DNA of 64,000 bases from Tamarix chinensis (GCA_030549775.1 CM060178.1:70664556-70728555); one strand, 5' to 3'; positions 1-12,727 are shown, counted from the stretch's first letter. Notes: generated by a model not told the origin, from the letters alone. Program-made: numbers and translations.

Positions 1-68
1 CATTTTAGAAACAAGGGAGTGCTCAGAACTCATACTAAATCAATGACAGAAGATATGGTAATGCTTAC

Positions 69-1572
69 ATAATCCATTAGAGTGCCAACAAGCTCTGAGG
101 CAGTGATTAAGACCAAAGTGGTCTCCTTTGTAGCATCAGTGATGAAGCCGCCAGGTTTCATCCCATGAGAAGGAGAAAATTTTTTCTTATACTCATCAAG
201 GTTCAATACTTCCTTGCCTCTAGCCACATCCTTGAACCAGAGAGTGCTATTGTCCTGAGACAAAGCTATCAGCTCATCCATGGCTGCCATTGCAACTTGG
301 AGATACATTGACTTCTCGTACTGATTGTTACTCACTTGACTAGTCATTGGGTTGATCATGTATAAAGGACTCAAAACCCCATTCTCAGGTTTGGGTAACA
401 GTGGCTTTATGTCAGGGGCAGCCTCATATAAGCCAGGGACGGTGCTTCTCCCAACTGAAAGATCCAAGTTAGAATATACCAAGGGGTTTGTGACGGAACC
501 TATAAAATCAGTAATAGGCCTGCCTAGGAACTTCTCCACCATAGCGCACACACGTATCAGCTCATCCTTCAATCTCGCATTCTCCATCCTTAGTTGGGGT
601 CCATCCATAGCTAGTTCTCCTAATGCTGGTCCACCACATTTTTGGCACATTGTGTTACCCATAGTCTCCTTGAGCCGCAAATTCTCCACACGAAGTTTAT
701 CATACTCTTGCTTCAATATCACATTCTCATGGCGCTCCATTTGAGTCTGTAAATCAAGCAACGGACGTCATTTTCACAACTTTTTATAAGAAACCGGGAG
801 AATAGAATATACCATTTGTTATTGGTAAGATTTAGGAAAAAAATGTATAGCCTTTGTTCACTAGGCTGGATAACTATTGCAAGCAGCAATACATCAAAAA
901 CTTGAAGGTTTGATATTAACTAGGACTCACGATTCCTTTGTAGATTTAAAAAAGCATCAAATGAAAGTTTTCACCAAATGAACCTTGAGTTGAGTACGCC
1001 GATTCTGAAACCAGAATTTCACTTGCTTGACCTCAAGTCCAAGCCTTCTACCAAGGTCCAACCTCTTTTTCTCATCAGGATGGGGACATTCCTTGAAGAA
1101 GCTATCATAATCACGGTCGAAAGTGAAAAAACAAATCGTCAACAGGAGACTGAGAGAGCAGTATAAACATACACAAAAAGCAAAATTGAATGGCAACAAG
1201 GAATTGGCAATTCAACAATGCAACAGTGGCTAAATTAATATTACCATGTCCTATATAACTACATTACATTTAAAAACTGTGACAAGTGAATGTATAAACA
1301 TGCAGTACTATAACAACTACATTATCAAAAAATAATAACAATGAGTGGAGACAAAGGTTTTACTTTTCAAGCTCTTGAATTTGCTGTGGAGTATGCCTGT
1401 GATACTTCTTCCTCTTAGCAGCAGACCTGCCCGTTCCATCTTGATCATCCATGGCTTCATAGTTTTCGCTACCGGATCTGCTTTCATAGTCATCATCAGC
1501 TTCTCCTCTTCCCAAACCACCATTCTGATCAAATGGGTCCCCCAACAACCCCATTCCAGATTGTCCCTCCAT
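69..1572 (-). CDS. HD-ZIP class IV homeobox transcription factor, 5' part (three coding exons)
   Basis: The product is a plant-specific nuclear transcription factor; the class acts mainly in epidermal (L1) identity and organ-surface traits. Exons on the minus strand are 1572-1364, 1101-984 and 746-69, all with GT/AG borders. The first join creates an Asn codon (AA|C) and the frame stays open. Exon 1 has an acidic N-terminus and the start of the homeodomain ([15 protein letters not shown]). Exon 2 carries helix 3 with [12 protein letters not shown]. Exon 3 begins with TQMERHEN, then the zipper-loop-zipper with a CQKC (CxxC) motif, then the start of the START domain ([16 protein letters not shown]), and ends at a GTAAGC donor (68-67). 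The rest of START and the C-terminal domain lie beyond position 1. [20 protein letters not shown] and FLGRP resemble the ANL2/HDG1 branch more than ATML1/PDF2, which have QNKRTQ. The start at 1572 is the first ATG of the frame and gives a typical acidic leader. No disabling change is visible. Confidence 0.93.
1265..1272 (-). promoter_or_regulatory. L1-box-like octamer in the first coding intron
   Basis: The minus strand reads TAAATGTA, matching the L1-box consensus TAAATGYA bound by HD-ZIP IV proteins. It lies in the intron between exons 1364-1572 and 984-1101. Autoregulation through such sites is known in the family, but an 8-bp match in AT-rich DNA can occur by chance. Confidence 0.25.
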
Positions 1573-3060
1573 TTGGATTTTCTCTCAGTGATCCTTACTC
1601 TACAGAGTACAAGAAAGAAAACGTGACATCAGTAAATGAACACTTTGAAGCTAAGAGGTCACTATTAAGTACAATACAAAGCATATAAGTAAACACTGCT
1701 TGAGTCATGAACTTAAACAAAGGAGACAGGCTAATAGTATTTTCACGGCATCACAATCAAACAAGCAGTGCGAAATCCCAATCCAACTCCAACCCCCTAA
1801 AAAGGGAGAAAAACTATACAAAAAAGAGTGCCGAAAAGAGGTAATCTAAGTGAAACGGAGTTATCAATCGCTTTCACAAACTTATAATATTGGGGGGATG
1901 GGGTATAGGGTATCCTGACCTAATGAGACAAATTTTCTTCTTTTTGGTTTTTCGAAGGTGGTGAAAGTCAAAAGAAATGGAAGATATATATACTTATAAA
2001 CCCATTTCATATACCATTGATTCAGAATAACCCAGTATATCCAATGACCATGAACGCCCATTTCATATACTTAACTAAAATTAATTAATCAAATCCATAA
2101 TTAATTAACAATCAATTGAGTAAGAAAACCCTAATTTATCAAAAGCGATCACTTTTAATTGTTTACAAACATTGGATTAATTACGTTAAATAAAAGAAAA
2201 AAAATTTAAAAAAAATTAAAAATAAGCCCATTAATTCTATGACACCATCATCGCCATCATCACCGAAAAGAAATGCCCATAAAAGGAGAAATGGATAGAG
2301 ACGGGGAAAGTGCGGAAGGGAAAAAGAGAAACACGGACGGGACGACAAGGAGAACGAAGAAAAAGGCCTTTTTCCCAAATCAAAAGAAAAATAAATAAAT
2401 GAAAAATGGTATCGCATTCCGTACTATCTATTTGATATAAACACTACCACGTTTTCAGCATTCAATACCTTTTAAACACTTCCAGCTTTCGGAGCAGCCA
2501 AGAACTTTGCCCGTTCTAATGGCGATGGAGACATAAACCAGAAATGGAGAGGGACAGGGGAAGGGGTTTTACGATCGGGGTTTTCTTCTCTCCCTTACCA
2601 AGTCACTCTTCAGAGAAGAAGTAGAGTCAAAATTCAGTAAGCATAAGTGGGCTAGGGAGAGAACAGAATAAGGGGAGAAAAAATGACAAATCCAGCCTTC
2701 TTTTTCTCCGATTGTCGTTGCATTTGGAGATCCAAGGAGATAAATAAATTAAATAATTAAGAAGAAGAAATCCGAAAGGTAAAAAAATACTGACACAGGA
2801 TTGGAGTTGAGGGGTCGGGATAGTAGCTGACTCACAGATGACTTACGATTTCAAGGGCTCGAATCGATTCCCTTTTGGTCAAATGGGGGCTTTTCCCTTT
2901 CTCTTATGAGTATATAAAAAATTCTAAGAAGTATAAAACTCAGATCACGCTGCACTATACAACTGCTACTACGTAATTTACTACTTCCAAGGGCTTCAAA
3001 ATCTTCTTTCTTTTCTACATTTGAAAATCGAAGAGATGAAGACGAAGAATATTTTCTCCC
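1573..3060 (-). other. Probable 5' UTR and 5'-UTR intron of the HD-ZIP IV gene
   Basis: Upstream of the ATG on the minus strand there is a pyrimidine tract followed by AG at 1601-1600, a good acceptor that would leave a 27-nt UTR stub before the ATG. A matching donor, TTG|GTAAGG, lies at 2598-2597. A 5'-UTR intron of about 1 kb is common in this family. The proposed leader exon (about 3060 to 2599) is richer in G and C than the flanks. Both sites were chosen by eye and need transcript support. Confidence 0.35.
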
Positions 3061-3086
3061 TGTCCCATCCCCTCACTCTCACTCTC

Positions 3087-3096
3087 TATTTATATA
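3087..3096 (-). promoter_or_regulatory. Candidate TATA box of the HD-ZIP IV gene
   Basis: The minus strand reads TATATAAATA here, followed by a GA-rich, purine-biased stretch as expected for a plant leader. Transcription would start about 30 bp downstream, near 3060. No other TATA-like site between here and the ATG is as good. No L1 box was found in the 1 kb upstream; the only one seen is in an intron, at 1265-1272. Confidence 0.4.
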
Positions 3097-3149
3097 CGCA
3101 TGTCGCTATTTGAACGCAAAATTTGGGAGGAGCGGAAAAATTTGGGGAA

Positions 3150-5184
3150 TGAATGAATAAGACCATGGTTGAACGAAGTCAAATTGAGAGTGGGAGAGTA
3201 ATGGGGCCGTTTCATTTTGACCCAAAAAAACAAAGAAAGCCAACGGATCCACCCGCAATTTCTTTCTCTCCTACCCAATGCAGGTTTCCTTTAATTATGC
3301 CTGAAAATCTCCACGCTATTACACGCACTTACTACGCGTAATCTACGGGTCTTCCAGATTTTTTTCCTTTTTTTTAAAAAAAAAATGTATCTTGATTCTT
3401 GAGTATCAATTGAATCCGACCACGCAGAGCCAGTGTTGCACTGACAAAATGGGAAAATAGAGACTGAAAGATACGAAAAAAAAAAGATAATTTTTAAATT
3501 TATAAAATATTTTTTTTTTAATTTAGAGAAATGAAAATATGAAAATATGAAAACAGAAATTAAAAAATGTTTTTTAAGATAAAAATAATAAATCAAACTG
3601 AATTTTTATATATTAATATCTACGACATGACCGATGCCACTTTTAACACGGTGCACATCATCTATATTAAACCTTGGTTATTTTACAAAACTAATAACAC
3701 GTATGCATGAATATAGAACAAAATAACATATATTAACCATGAGTTCTCGGTATAATGACCATCGGGGTTGGCTGTATTATTCTTGTTCAAAATTTGATCC
3801 TCATGTAGGACTTAACCATCTTCTTAATAATAATAATAATAATCAATATTTTCATTTGCAATAAACAATTTGTAACAATTCAAAATAAAATCCAATTTGT
3901 TTTTAAAAATATTTAGAATAAGTATGATTTTGGATTTTTATTAAGAATATTGGATTATTATTATTATTTTATCTTAAGTTGTCCCTACGCATTAAAATTT
4001 CCGTAGCATAAACATTATAGTAAGAATATATTTGACAATTCTTATACTTTTAAATATGTAAGTAAAAGTGTAAAACAAAACCTATTTTGTATTAGAAGGT
4101 GCTTATTTACATGTGGATTAATTATTGTAAAACTTTTAGGGGGGGAACTTATATAAGGAAGTTATGAGAAATAAGAAAGGAAGAAATTGTCTAGGTTCAT
4201 TTGTCAATTGGGTTATTTTTATATTATTATTATTTAGTTTTATTAGGTGGGATTTATTATTTCTAAGAAACATTCAAATTTATTTTTTCTCTAATTTTCA
4301 TTGGGCTTCTAGTTTATTTTTTTTGTGTATGTTTATTTATATATTCACAATTTGGAAGGCATATTTTATTATAAACTAATCAATTTTTTGAAAGATGAAA
4401 GTACTATTTGAAAAGTTGAAAAAAATTCTAGAATATTTTTATCTTCAAAAATAAATATTACCTATTAAGTTATATAAAAACAAAAAAAAATATATAGTAT
4501 TTAGATAAACTACTTTATTTTTTTTCCTTAAAGCAAAGTCAAACCCGAGTTTGGATGTAAACTTTTGAAATCCGGTAAATTAAGATAGAACATGGACCCA
4601 AATATTATAAATAACTCTGAGTATTGATTTCGCGAACATAGGTCCAACTCATTGTGATTCCCAAAATAAGACAAGTTAAGTTACTAATGTTAAACAATTA
4701 GTACATGTTTGGCCATAGTGTTTCGATAGGATTTACCATTAAAAATATTAAAGGTGGGTTGGATACCATTTTCTTAAAACATCCTTCATAAAAAGTAGTT
4801 GTTTCTAATGAACTAAAAAAGAGTTTTTTTGTGGTAGAAAAAAATAAATAGCTTTTTCCATACATATACAACTATAAGGGAAGTTGATTATTGTTTTAAT
4901 AAAATTGTGCTTTCAATCAAAGCCATCATATTCTAATAAAAAACTTTATATTTCTACAATAATATTATGAGATTAGTTAAATATTTTCCCATAAAATTTA
5001 TTTTTAATCATAATGGAATCCAATAAATCAAGTACAAATAATAATATTACAACTGTAAAATTAGTTTATTAAGTTAAGAGTTTTATTTTGTGAAAGTATA
5101 CAATCATTACTTAATGATTATTACTTGTCTAAAATACGTATTAAATCAAGCAATATTATCATCGAATTGATGATAATCAATTGG
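3150..5184. other. AT-rich intergenic DNA, no gene recognised
   Basis: This stretch has many poly-A and poly-T runs and no coding-like frame longer than about 100 codons. The first few hundred bases (3150-3460) are less AT-rich and probably belong to the promoter of the HD-ZIP gene. No repeat copy elsewhere in the window was recognised for the rest. Confidence 0.6.
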
Positions 5185-5745
5185 AAATTATTGATTAATT
5201 GAAAATACATATTTGTTAAACATAGTAATTTTTATTGCATCATTATTAAATAGTAATTATAATTAAATTAATAAAATTATTTATTAAAATATTATTCAAC
5301 ATAATAAATAAATATTATATTGAATATCATATAATGACATCCATGGTTGCTATTTTATTATTATAAGGCATTATGAATAATGAATGATTAAGTAAATATT
5401 ATTTCCTTGTAATGGTTAATTATTTAAATTAATAATAGATTTATAAATACTAAATTATGGCTATATGCTTATTTATTTTATATTTAAACCAAAATCTGCA
5501 CATTTAATACAAAATGATCATTTCTTCTATTTGTTGATAGTTAAAATATCTGTTTTAATAAATGCTGTCAAACAACGTCCGAACTAAAGACGATTATAGA
5601 AAATCAGTTTAATGCTTTTGTTTTTAGAACTTATTTTAGCAGCATTTACACGGGATATCTTTGATTAATTGTACATTCGCCCCATACAGACAATTAACCT
5701 TAACCATCCAATATATTTCATTTAAATGACTAGTTTTACTATCTT

Positions 5746-5747
5746 AA

Positions 5748-5804
<57 letters not shown>

Positions 5805-5805
5805 T
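5746..5805. repeat. (AAT)n microsatellite
   Basis: About 20 uninterrupted AAT units. The mate copy of repeat E at about 11410-11430 lacks the array, so it expanded after the copies separated. Confidence 0.95.
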
Positions 5806-5972
5806 GAAGTGATAAAATAAAAAATATTGAATTACTCTACTATCTTTTTTTTTCATCATATCCATTTTTCCCAACCACTTCCATATTTTGACTAGTGTGC
5901 TTTTTAACTATATTATCTTTATATTATTTTTTATGTTACAAATTACTTTATGTACAATTTCAAAACTATACC

Positions 5973-5974
<2 letters not shown>

Positions 5975-6021
<47 letters not shown>
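5975..6021. repeat. (TTA)n microsatellite
   Basis: About 15 TTA units, the second trinucleotide array within the same repeat-E copy. The reading frame through it is an isoleucine run and not a gene. Confidence 0.95.
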
Positions 6022-6749
6022 CAAAACTTATTATAAAGTATCTTATTTAAGTAAATTGGTACTAAAGGACATACCATAACCATCAATATACATTACTACA
6101 ATTAAATCAAATTCATTTCAAATATTAATTTTTGAAAAGAGCTTACCACAAGTCGACTTATCCTGACAATTAGAGTCAACCACGATCATGTGGTGTTGAT
6201 TATGTCGCTTATATTTTGTTGGCGTTGAAGAAAACACCACCAACTTTATTCTTCGAGACCTTGGCTACGTTGAAGTCGGTGAGGGATTTTGTATGCATGT
6301 CACAATATTTGTATGTATAAATAATGATGAAACCAAAGAAAAACGTGACCTTAGCATTACAAAGTACAATATATAATCACATCGACTAGTATTGGTGTGC
6401 CAACTAAGTTATGTTCTCCCTCTCTTATTTTATGTCATATTAAATCAAACTGGATCAAATTATACCATATCGTCTCGTCAAAACAAAAATGATAATACAT
6501 CCAATAATACTGTTATCAATAAAATTTTTTGAGATACAATTATATTACGTATAATCAGAAGAAAACCCGAAAAAGAGCATGGATCCTCATAGGCAATTGA
6601 TCAATTATAAACGAATACATTGTATACAAACAACGAAATTAAAAGAGAGGGAAAATGTTAAATCAATAGCATATAACTACACAATGAATTTAATATCAAC
6701 CGTTATTGCAAATAATTGATCGTAAAGTTGGGAGAAATTGTGCACTCAC

Positions 6750-6910
6750 CGATGCTGAATTATATTTGTTTGGGAGTAGCGGTCCCAAGTTGAAATTATT
6801 TCACTTGAGATGGAAGGAGAGGACTCGATAGAAAACTATGGTAGCTGTTGTGTATACCACTTTTTTGTTTCAATCGCTTCAATTAGTCTCGGTATTTATA
6901 AAGTGATTGG
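6750..6910 (-). pseudogene. Promoter-plus-first-exon-like segment next to repeat E
   Basis: On the minus strand a CCAAT motif is followed after a few bases by TATAAATA (6900-6893), then about 140 nt of less AT-rich sequence ending in a perfect donor, G|GTGAGT (6750-6744). One frame contains a Ser/Pro/Leu-rich stretch (SFLSSPLLPSQVK) that reads like a plastid transit peptide, but it has stops. Further downstream on the same strand, repeat E contains another coding-like piece ending in VGGVFFNAN (about 6235-6205). The picture fits a captured or decayed gene fragment. No family was recognised. Confidence 0.3.
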
Positions 6911-7114
6911 ATGAGTTTTTATATAAATAAAAAAAAAACTATTCTTCTTAAAAACAAAGTTATTTTAATAATTTATACACTTTTAGAACTTAATAAAAAT
7001 AATCTTAAAATTTCACATACGCCATTGGATAAAAAAAATTCAATAAATAGATAATGAAAAATGAGAATACAGATAAAATTTAGATTTTAACCTTTTCAAG
7101 ATTATATATATTTT

Positions 7115-7795
7115 TTAATACCAATATAATTCTTTTATGGTAAGGATGGAGTATTTAATAATTAAAATTAATGACTAGATATTAATGGTTTGATCCTCCT
7201 ATTTAAAATTCATGATTTTTGCAATCCAACCTCACATACAATATCTACCTTACCACCACCCTTTTTATGGTATGTTTGACTATGTTTTTCTTACCATAGT
7301 GGCAAAAACGTAATTGATTTCATTAATGATTCACTTGTTTATTAGTCAAAATAGTGGTTGAGATTTTATTTTATTTTGTCTTAAAATATTATTTAATGCA
7401 AAATGCATTAATTATTTAAAATTATTAAAGAAAATTTGGTACCTAAAGTGTTAGAGCTACCTAATCTAAAAAAATAGTCTTTGCAACTATGAGAATAGTA
7501 AAATAACAAATTTGTAATATACACTAAATAACTTTCTAAGGAAAAAAACACTCTTAATCACTAATTCGTCCAACAAACTAGTAAATTAATAATAAAAACT
7601 AGTTAGCTTTTTGTAACTATTTTAAGAAAAACAGAGTCAAACATGCCGTAAAAATAGCGGTTAGTAAGATATAAATTATGTAGACAATAAAAGTCATCAA
7701 TTTTAAATAGGATAATCAAGCCATTAATGTCTAGTCATTGCTTTTCATTACTAAATGCTCCATCTTATCATAAATGGAGTATATTTAATAAATAC
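7115..7795. mobile_element. Foldback MITE-like element M1 with about 200-bp inverted arms
   Basis: The left arm, about 7120-7325, is the inverted complement of about 7590-7790. Matching blocks are the GATGGAG and AATGACTAGA(T/C)ATTAATGG section near the ends and the ATGTTTGACT(A/C)TGTTTTTCTTA section deeper in. The interior, about 260 bp, is AT-rich and non-coding. The exact ends and target-site duplication could not be fixed. Confidence 0.7.
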
Positions 7796-10499
7796 CCTTA
7801 CACCAATTACATAATTTTCCCATCATTAATACTCTTTAAAAAAATCTTTCATTTCTTCATCTGTCATTGAAACTACCTAAAATGTCCTAGTGTTTTTATA
7901 AAAAGGAAGAAAATATCTCTTTTAAATTATCCATAATAAAAACCTAAAAATAACATAAACAATATTTAAAAATAAATAAAATTTTCATCAAATTCTTTTA
8001 ATTTATTTTCAAAATTTTAAATATCCATAATTTTATAAATATATTATAATAGTTTTAAATTTTGAAAATCTTATAATGTACCTAATTGTCTTAAAATAGT
8101 ACAAAATTTTCCATAAATGTCAAAAAACTTGTAAAAATTTTATAATTAGTTTGAAAATTATCAAAATAATGAAAAGAATGAAAACCTCATGATACTTAAA
8201 ATTAAAAAAAAATTGCACCAAATATATGCATCATAAAGGAAGAAAATTTGTATTAAAAATAATAATTTTGAAAAATTAAAACCTACTTTTGACTTTTACT
8301 ATCCTCTTTTCCTTTTATTATCCATGCGTTATATATATATATTCTAAGAGCCTCTGTGAAATTTTATGATTATTTTTATTAGTTCCTAAAATATTATGAA
8401 AATTGTTAAAATAATTTTTTTATTAAGAAGAAAGTTTTTTAAAAAAAATATTTTAATCACTTTAAAAATACCAAGGCTAATTGAAGTGAGTATAAAAATT
8501 AGTATACACAACATGGTTTTCTATAAAATCCTCTATTTCCATTACAATCAAAATAATTCATGTCACAATTTTGATTACTACTCCATACCAAATATAATAT
8601 GTCATTAGTGAGTACATAACTCCTCCCAACCTTTATGAGAAATAATTTTCATTAACGATTGATACTAAATTGACAATTTAGTTATAAGCTATATCCATGT
8701 TATTAAATTAACATCTTTCAACTCGTTTATTATAATACATCATTTTTCAAAAATCCTAGCCTGACTAGGATTTGTTGTATTTAAAAATAACATTTATATT
8801 ATTTTTAATACTTTATTACATCATTTATTGAATTGACAACCCTAATTTCATTATAAAAATATTTCATTTTTGTTTTTTAAACCTTTCTCACAAATTCGTT
8901 TATGTGAAATCTTTTCAACTACTTTTGGCTATCAAACTTCTTTAAATCATTCAAATTAAATCAATTTTAGAATCCATATTTTTTTGAGTCTTCTAGGATA
9001 TTTTAAAACTCTAATTGGATATATTAAGGAAAAAATACTATTCATATTGTAGTTAACTTTATTTTAGTGTTTTAAGTTTTGAAATGACCCTTTTAGCTAT
9101 CCAAAATCTATAAAACTTTAGGAATCTCTATATTTTAGTGTAATGGAGATTAAAGTTCTCTATAATTATTTTTATAATTTATAGATTTATTCAGATATTT
9201 TGGACATAATTAGTCATCAAATATTATTTTGCTTGCTCTAAACTTTATTTAATCTTGTGATGATCAATTCCAAATTTTCTATATTCGTTATTATAGATAA
9301 GAATCACTCTTCATTGTCATAAAAAAATTTTGGATTTTATCCATGAAGTAGCCAAATTGAGTTTGAATTCTTTAGCAAAGTTACCCTTTTACCCTTAGCT
9401 ACCACTTCTTCTTTCTTTCTTTTCCACCCAGTTGTGATTAAGATGGATCTTATACACTCATTTTCTCTTCTCCTTAGTGGATGAGATGTCAGACCAGGGG
9501 TGGTATTTGAGATTTTGGGTTAATAGAACATTATAGTCCTCGTATAACCCTCCCCCCAGCATTAATATGCTCATTTGTAATGGAACGAGTTGCTAAAATG
9601 ATTATTATGACTTTATTCATTGTGGTAGGATATGTTTCCTTGTATACTAGGGTTTTTATACCTTTTTGTTATTGATTTTTCCCTATGAGTTCTGTCTATT
9701 GGTGGTAGGATTGAATGTTAAAGCTTATGCTTTAAAGTTTGGATCTATACGCTTATAGCCCATACGATTTCCTTGGTTGTGCCTTTTGTCTATATGATTT
9801 CCTTAATTGAGCCTTTGACCTATATTTTCTTTGGTGAAACTTATTGAAATGCGAGATAGAGATGCTATAGGGTTTACTTAATTCCTCTATGCTTGTTGAA
9901 TCCTTTATGATTCCATATTTTGCTTATTACACCCTTATGGTATAATATATTGTACATTATTTTTTCCTGTGTGGTTAATTGTTAACATGCTTCATGTATA
10001 CTTTCTTATTAGCATGCTTTAACATTAATTAGAATTTAATTTTTAGAGATGCCTTAGGGCAATGTTATCCTTGTTTGCATGAGTTATATTTTTAGATGTC
10101 AACATGAAGTCCTATACTAATATACCATGTCCTTGGAAAGTTGTGATATTATTATAATAAGATAAGATATTTTGTGTGAAACATGATTATGTGTGATAAT
10201 GAGGTCTTACTTAGTATTCTAATCAAACTAATACCACACTATTTCACCTTATGCAAATTTCTCGTGCTTTGTTTATGTGTGGTTGAAAATGTCGAGTTCT
10301 TGGGTGGCCTGTTAAACATTTTTATTTGGAACCTTAGGGTTCTGTATTCTTTTTTTTTTCTTGGAACTTATAGATCCATGTTAGACATTTTATTTATTTT
10401 TGTATGTGTTACAAATTCTTGTATATGACTTGGGTTAAGTGACATTCACACTTGAATCTTGGGATATGAATTTACTTTTTACCCCAGAACCTAACATAA
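7796..10499. other. AT-rich DNA, no gene recognised; may be part of an old LTR
   Basis: No convincing coding frame. A pyrimidine-rich patch at about 9380-9470 resembles the block found inside family-A LTRs. With the LTR-like end at 10623 it suggests an old family-A copy, but its 5' end could not be placed (candidate near 7789 with flank TTTAA, matching the 3' flank at 10624-10628). Confidence 0.4.
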
Positions 10500-10529
10500 A
10501 CTAGTTAATGATTGTACTTCTTCTATATT

Positions 10530-10623
10530 GGATGCAGTGACAACACCCTCCATTTTCTATTTTTCTTCTATACAATTTTTCATAAAACTAAAAAATTATG
10601 GTTATAAAAATGGGGGTGTTACA
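10530..10623 (+). mobile_element. Family-A-like LTR 3' end (A-7)
   Basis: The sequence passes from ACAACACCCTCC to AAAAATGGGGGTGTTACA, the same arrangement as the last 90 bp of the other family-A LTRs. It stops exactly where the right copy of repeat E begins, so this LTR most likely inserted into that copy. Confidence 0.5.
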
Positions 10624-11962
10624 TTTAATTTTATTTTTTGTTTCTATATTATGAACTCATTTATAGTCAATCAATTTCCAATATTAGGATCCATTATCTT
10701 CCTCGTGTTTCTTCTTATTAGATGTGATCTAATCACATCTCAAATAAAGTATTAATAACATTATTATTGGGTGTATTAACTTATTTTTTGAGGGGGATGA
10801 TATGATATAATTTGATTTAATATGATATAAAATAAAAGATGAAGAGAAAATTTTAGTTGGCATACGTTGATGTGATTACAGATTGTATATAGTAATGCCA
10901 AGGTTGTGTTTTCCTTAGTTTCACCATTTTTAATGCATACAAATCTCTTAATATACATATAAATCCCTTATCCTACTATTAACCCAAGAAAAGTGATGAA
11001 GAATATATTTACTATTGTTTTCTTCAACGCCAACAACATATAATCAAGCATAATCAACACCACACGATGGTGGTTGACTATATTCATCTGGATAGGTTAG
11101 CTAGTTATAATCTCTTTTTGCAAAATTAGTATATGAAATAAAGTTGATCTAATTGAAATAATGTATATTGACATTTTGGATATACTTTAATAATAATCTA
11201 CTTGTATGAAGATAATTTCTAATGATTTTTTATTTAAAAAAATTGGATAGTTATGAAATTGTACATAAAGTAATGTGTCACAAAAAAAATAAAGATAATA
11301 TAGTTAACATACACACATATTATCGGTTAAGATATTGTGGTGGTCGAAAAATGAAATATGACGAAAACAGAGGTAGTGGGGTAATTCAATATTTTTATTT
11401 TATCACTCGAATTTAAAAAAAATTAAGATAGTAAAACAACTCTTTTAAATAAAAGATATTAGATTGTTAAGATTAAGTGTTAATATGACCCAAATATGCA
11501 AGTAATCAAAGATAACAAAAACTTTGAATTAATTTTCTAGATTAATATTTAGTTCAAATGTTGTATGGCATCATTTAATAAAAGAAAAGGGATAGTTTTA
11601 CTATTAACAAATAAAATAAATGATGAATTTGTATTAAATGCAAAAATTTAGGTTTTAATAGAAAATAAATAAATCATATAACTATATTTAGTATTTATAT
11701 ATCTATCATTAATTGAAATAATTATCCGTTCAATTTAAATAATATTTACTTAATAAATCACTATTTATAATGACTTATAATTATAAAATAATTGCCATGT
11801 CTTCTGCAAGATGATATTCAATATAATATTTTTCTTATTTATTAAACAATATTGTCATAAATAATGTTATTAGTTTATTTATAACTTCTATTTAATAACT
11901 TGTCAACTAACAATATACTAATATCTTTTATAGATATCTATTTTCAACTAATCAACACTTTA
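10624..11962 (+). repeat. Repeat E, right copy
   Basis: This is the inverted partner of 5185-6660; the clearest block is 11020-11100 (TTTTCTTCAACGCCAACAA, then CACCACACGATGGTGGTTGA). It is truncated on its left at the A-7 LTR end, so the promoter-like section beside the left copy has no counterpart here. Its right end abuts MITE fragment M2. Confidence 0.7.
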
Positions 11963-12298
11963 GGTACCAAATTTTCTTGAATAAATTAAAATAACAAAAA
12001 TTTCCTTTACACCTAGTAACGTTCTGATGAAACAAAGAAAAAAAATCAACCACTAGGTCGACTAATAAAATACTGAATAAGTAATGAAACTATTTAGCTT
12101 TTCGTTACTATAGTAAGAACAACTAAGTCAAATATTTCATAAAAAATGGTGACTAGTAAGAAACAAATTGTGTAGAAGTTAGAAAGGAAAATTTATCAAT
12201 TTTAAATAGGAGAATCAAATGTTTAGTGTCTAGTCATTAATTTTCATTATTAAATACTCCATTCATTGCATAAAGAAAGTATATTTATATTAAAAAAG
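11958..12298. mobile_element. Truncated copy of MITE M1 (M2)
   Basis: 12090-12290 matches 7600-7790 in the same orientation (AGTCAAA...GTGACTAGTAAGA..., then ATCAATTTTAAATAGG and TGTCTAGTCATT). The left inverted arm is missing. Confidence 0.6.
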
Positions 12299-12727
12299 AT
12301 TGATTTTGGTGAAGTTAAAATCTACTAGTCAAAGGAGGTGGTAGAGACCTTTAATATAGGTAAGGAGAGGATATTGTTTCTTTGGCATCATTGGCAAACA
12401 CATTTTTATTTATTAATACAAATGGCTTACGATGTCCCTTTGACCTCAAAATGATCCTTCTTGTGTGAAGGAAAGGGTGGGCTGACTTTCCATGGTTGGG
12501 TTTGTTTCTGTAAGTACCCTTTGCTAGCATAGGTTGAGGTTTCCATTGCCAGAGTTGGTGGGGAAGTTTTTGAACAAGTTTGGGTTTTCACCCTCCCTGC
12601 TAGTCCCCAATGTTTAGAGGGTTTTTTCTAGTTTCAGTTTACTTGGGAAAACTGGCTAGTAAAAGGGGGGGGGGACTTGGGGTTGCTCTTGTGATGTTAT
12701 CACCTAAAGTTTTATAAGAAAGAGGGG
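12299..12727 (+). pseudogene. Degenerate coding-like host sequence, piece 1
   Basis: This DNA was split by the A-2 insertion and continues at 26170. It is less AT-rich than its surroundings and has stretches of open frame broken by stops and a nine-G run. The stops are mostly TGA/TAG/TAA of the kind made by C-to-T change, and a frame can be followed across the A-2 junction. The family was not recognised; an old LINE or a plant gene remnant are both possible. Confidence 0.35.

Larger units (their letters stand above)
5185..6660 (-). repeat. Repeat E, left copy (inverted relative to 10624-11962)
   Basis: Reverse-complementing 10624-11962 gives a recognisable, roughly 70-80% match along this stretch by eye. 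Anchors are the 6190-6235 block (GTGGTGTTGATTATG, then TTGGCGTTGAAGAAAAC), the 6421-6475 block (TCATATTAAATCAAA) and the 5300-5330 block (ATATTATATTGAATATC). Two trinucleotide arrays in this copy are missing from the other. The copies are about 4 kb apart and face each other. Identity is unknown: either two independent insertions or the long arms of a decayed foldback element. Confidence 0.7.

Noticed and set aside
352..744. 130-codon plus-strand frame over the HD-ZIP gene
   Set aside because: It is the complement of exon 3, which has clear homeobox-family coding sequence on the minus strand.
7789..10623. Complete solo LTR A-7 with TTTAA duplication
   Set aside because: The 3' end is convincing but the proposed start (TAAATACCC at 7789) overlaps the end of MITE M1 and lacks TG, so only the 3' end is annotated.
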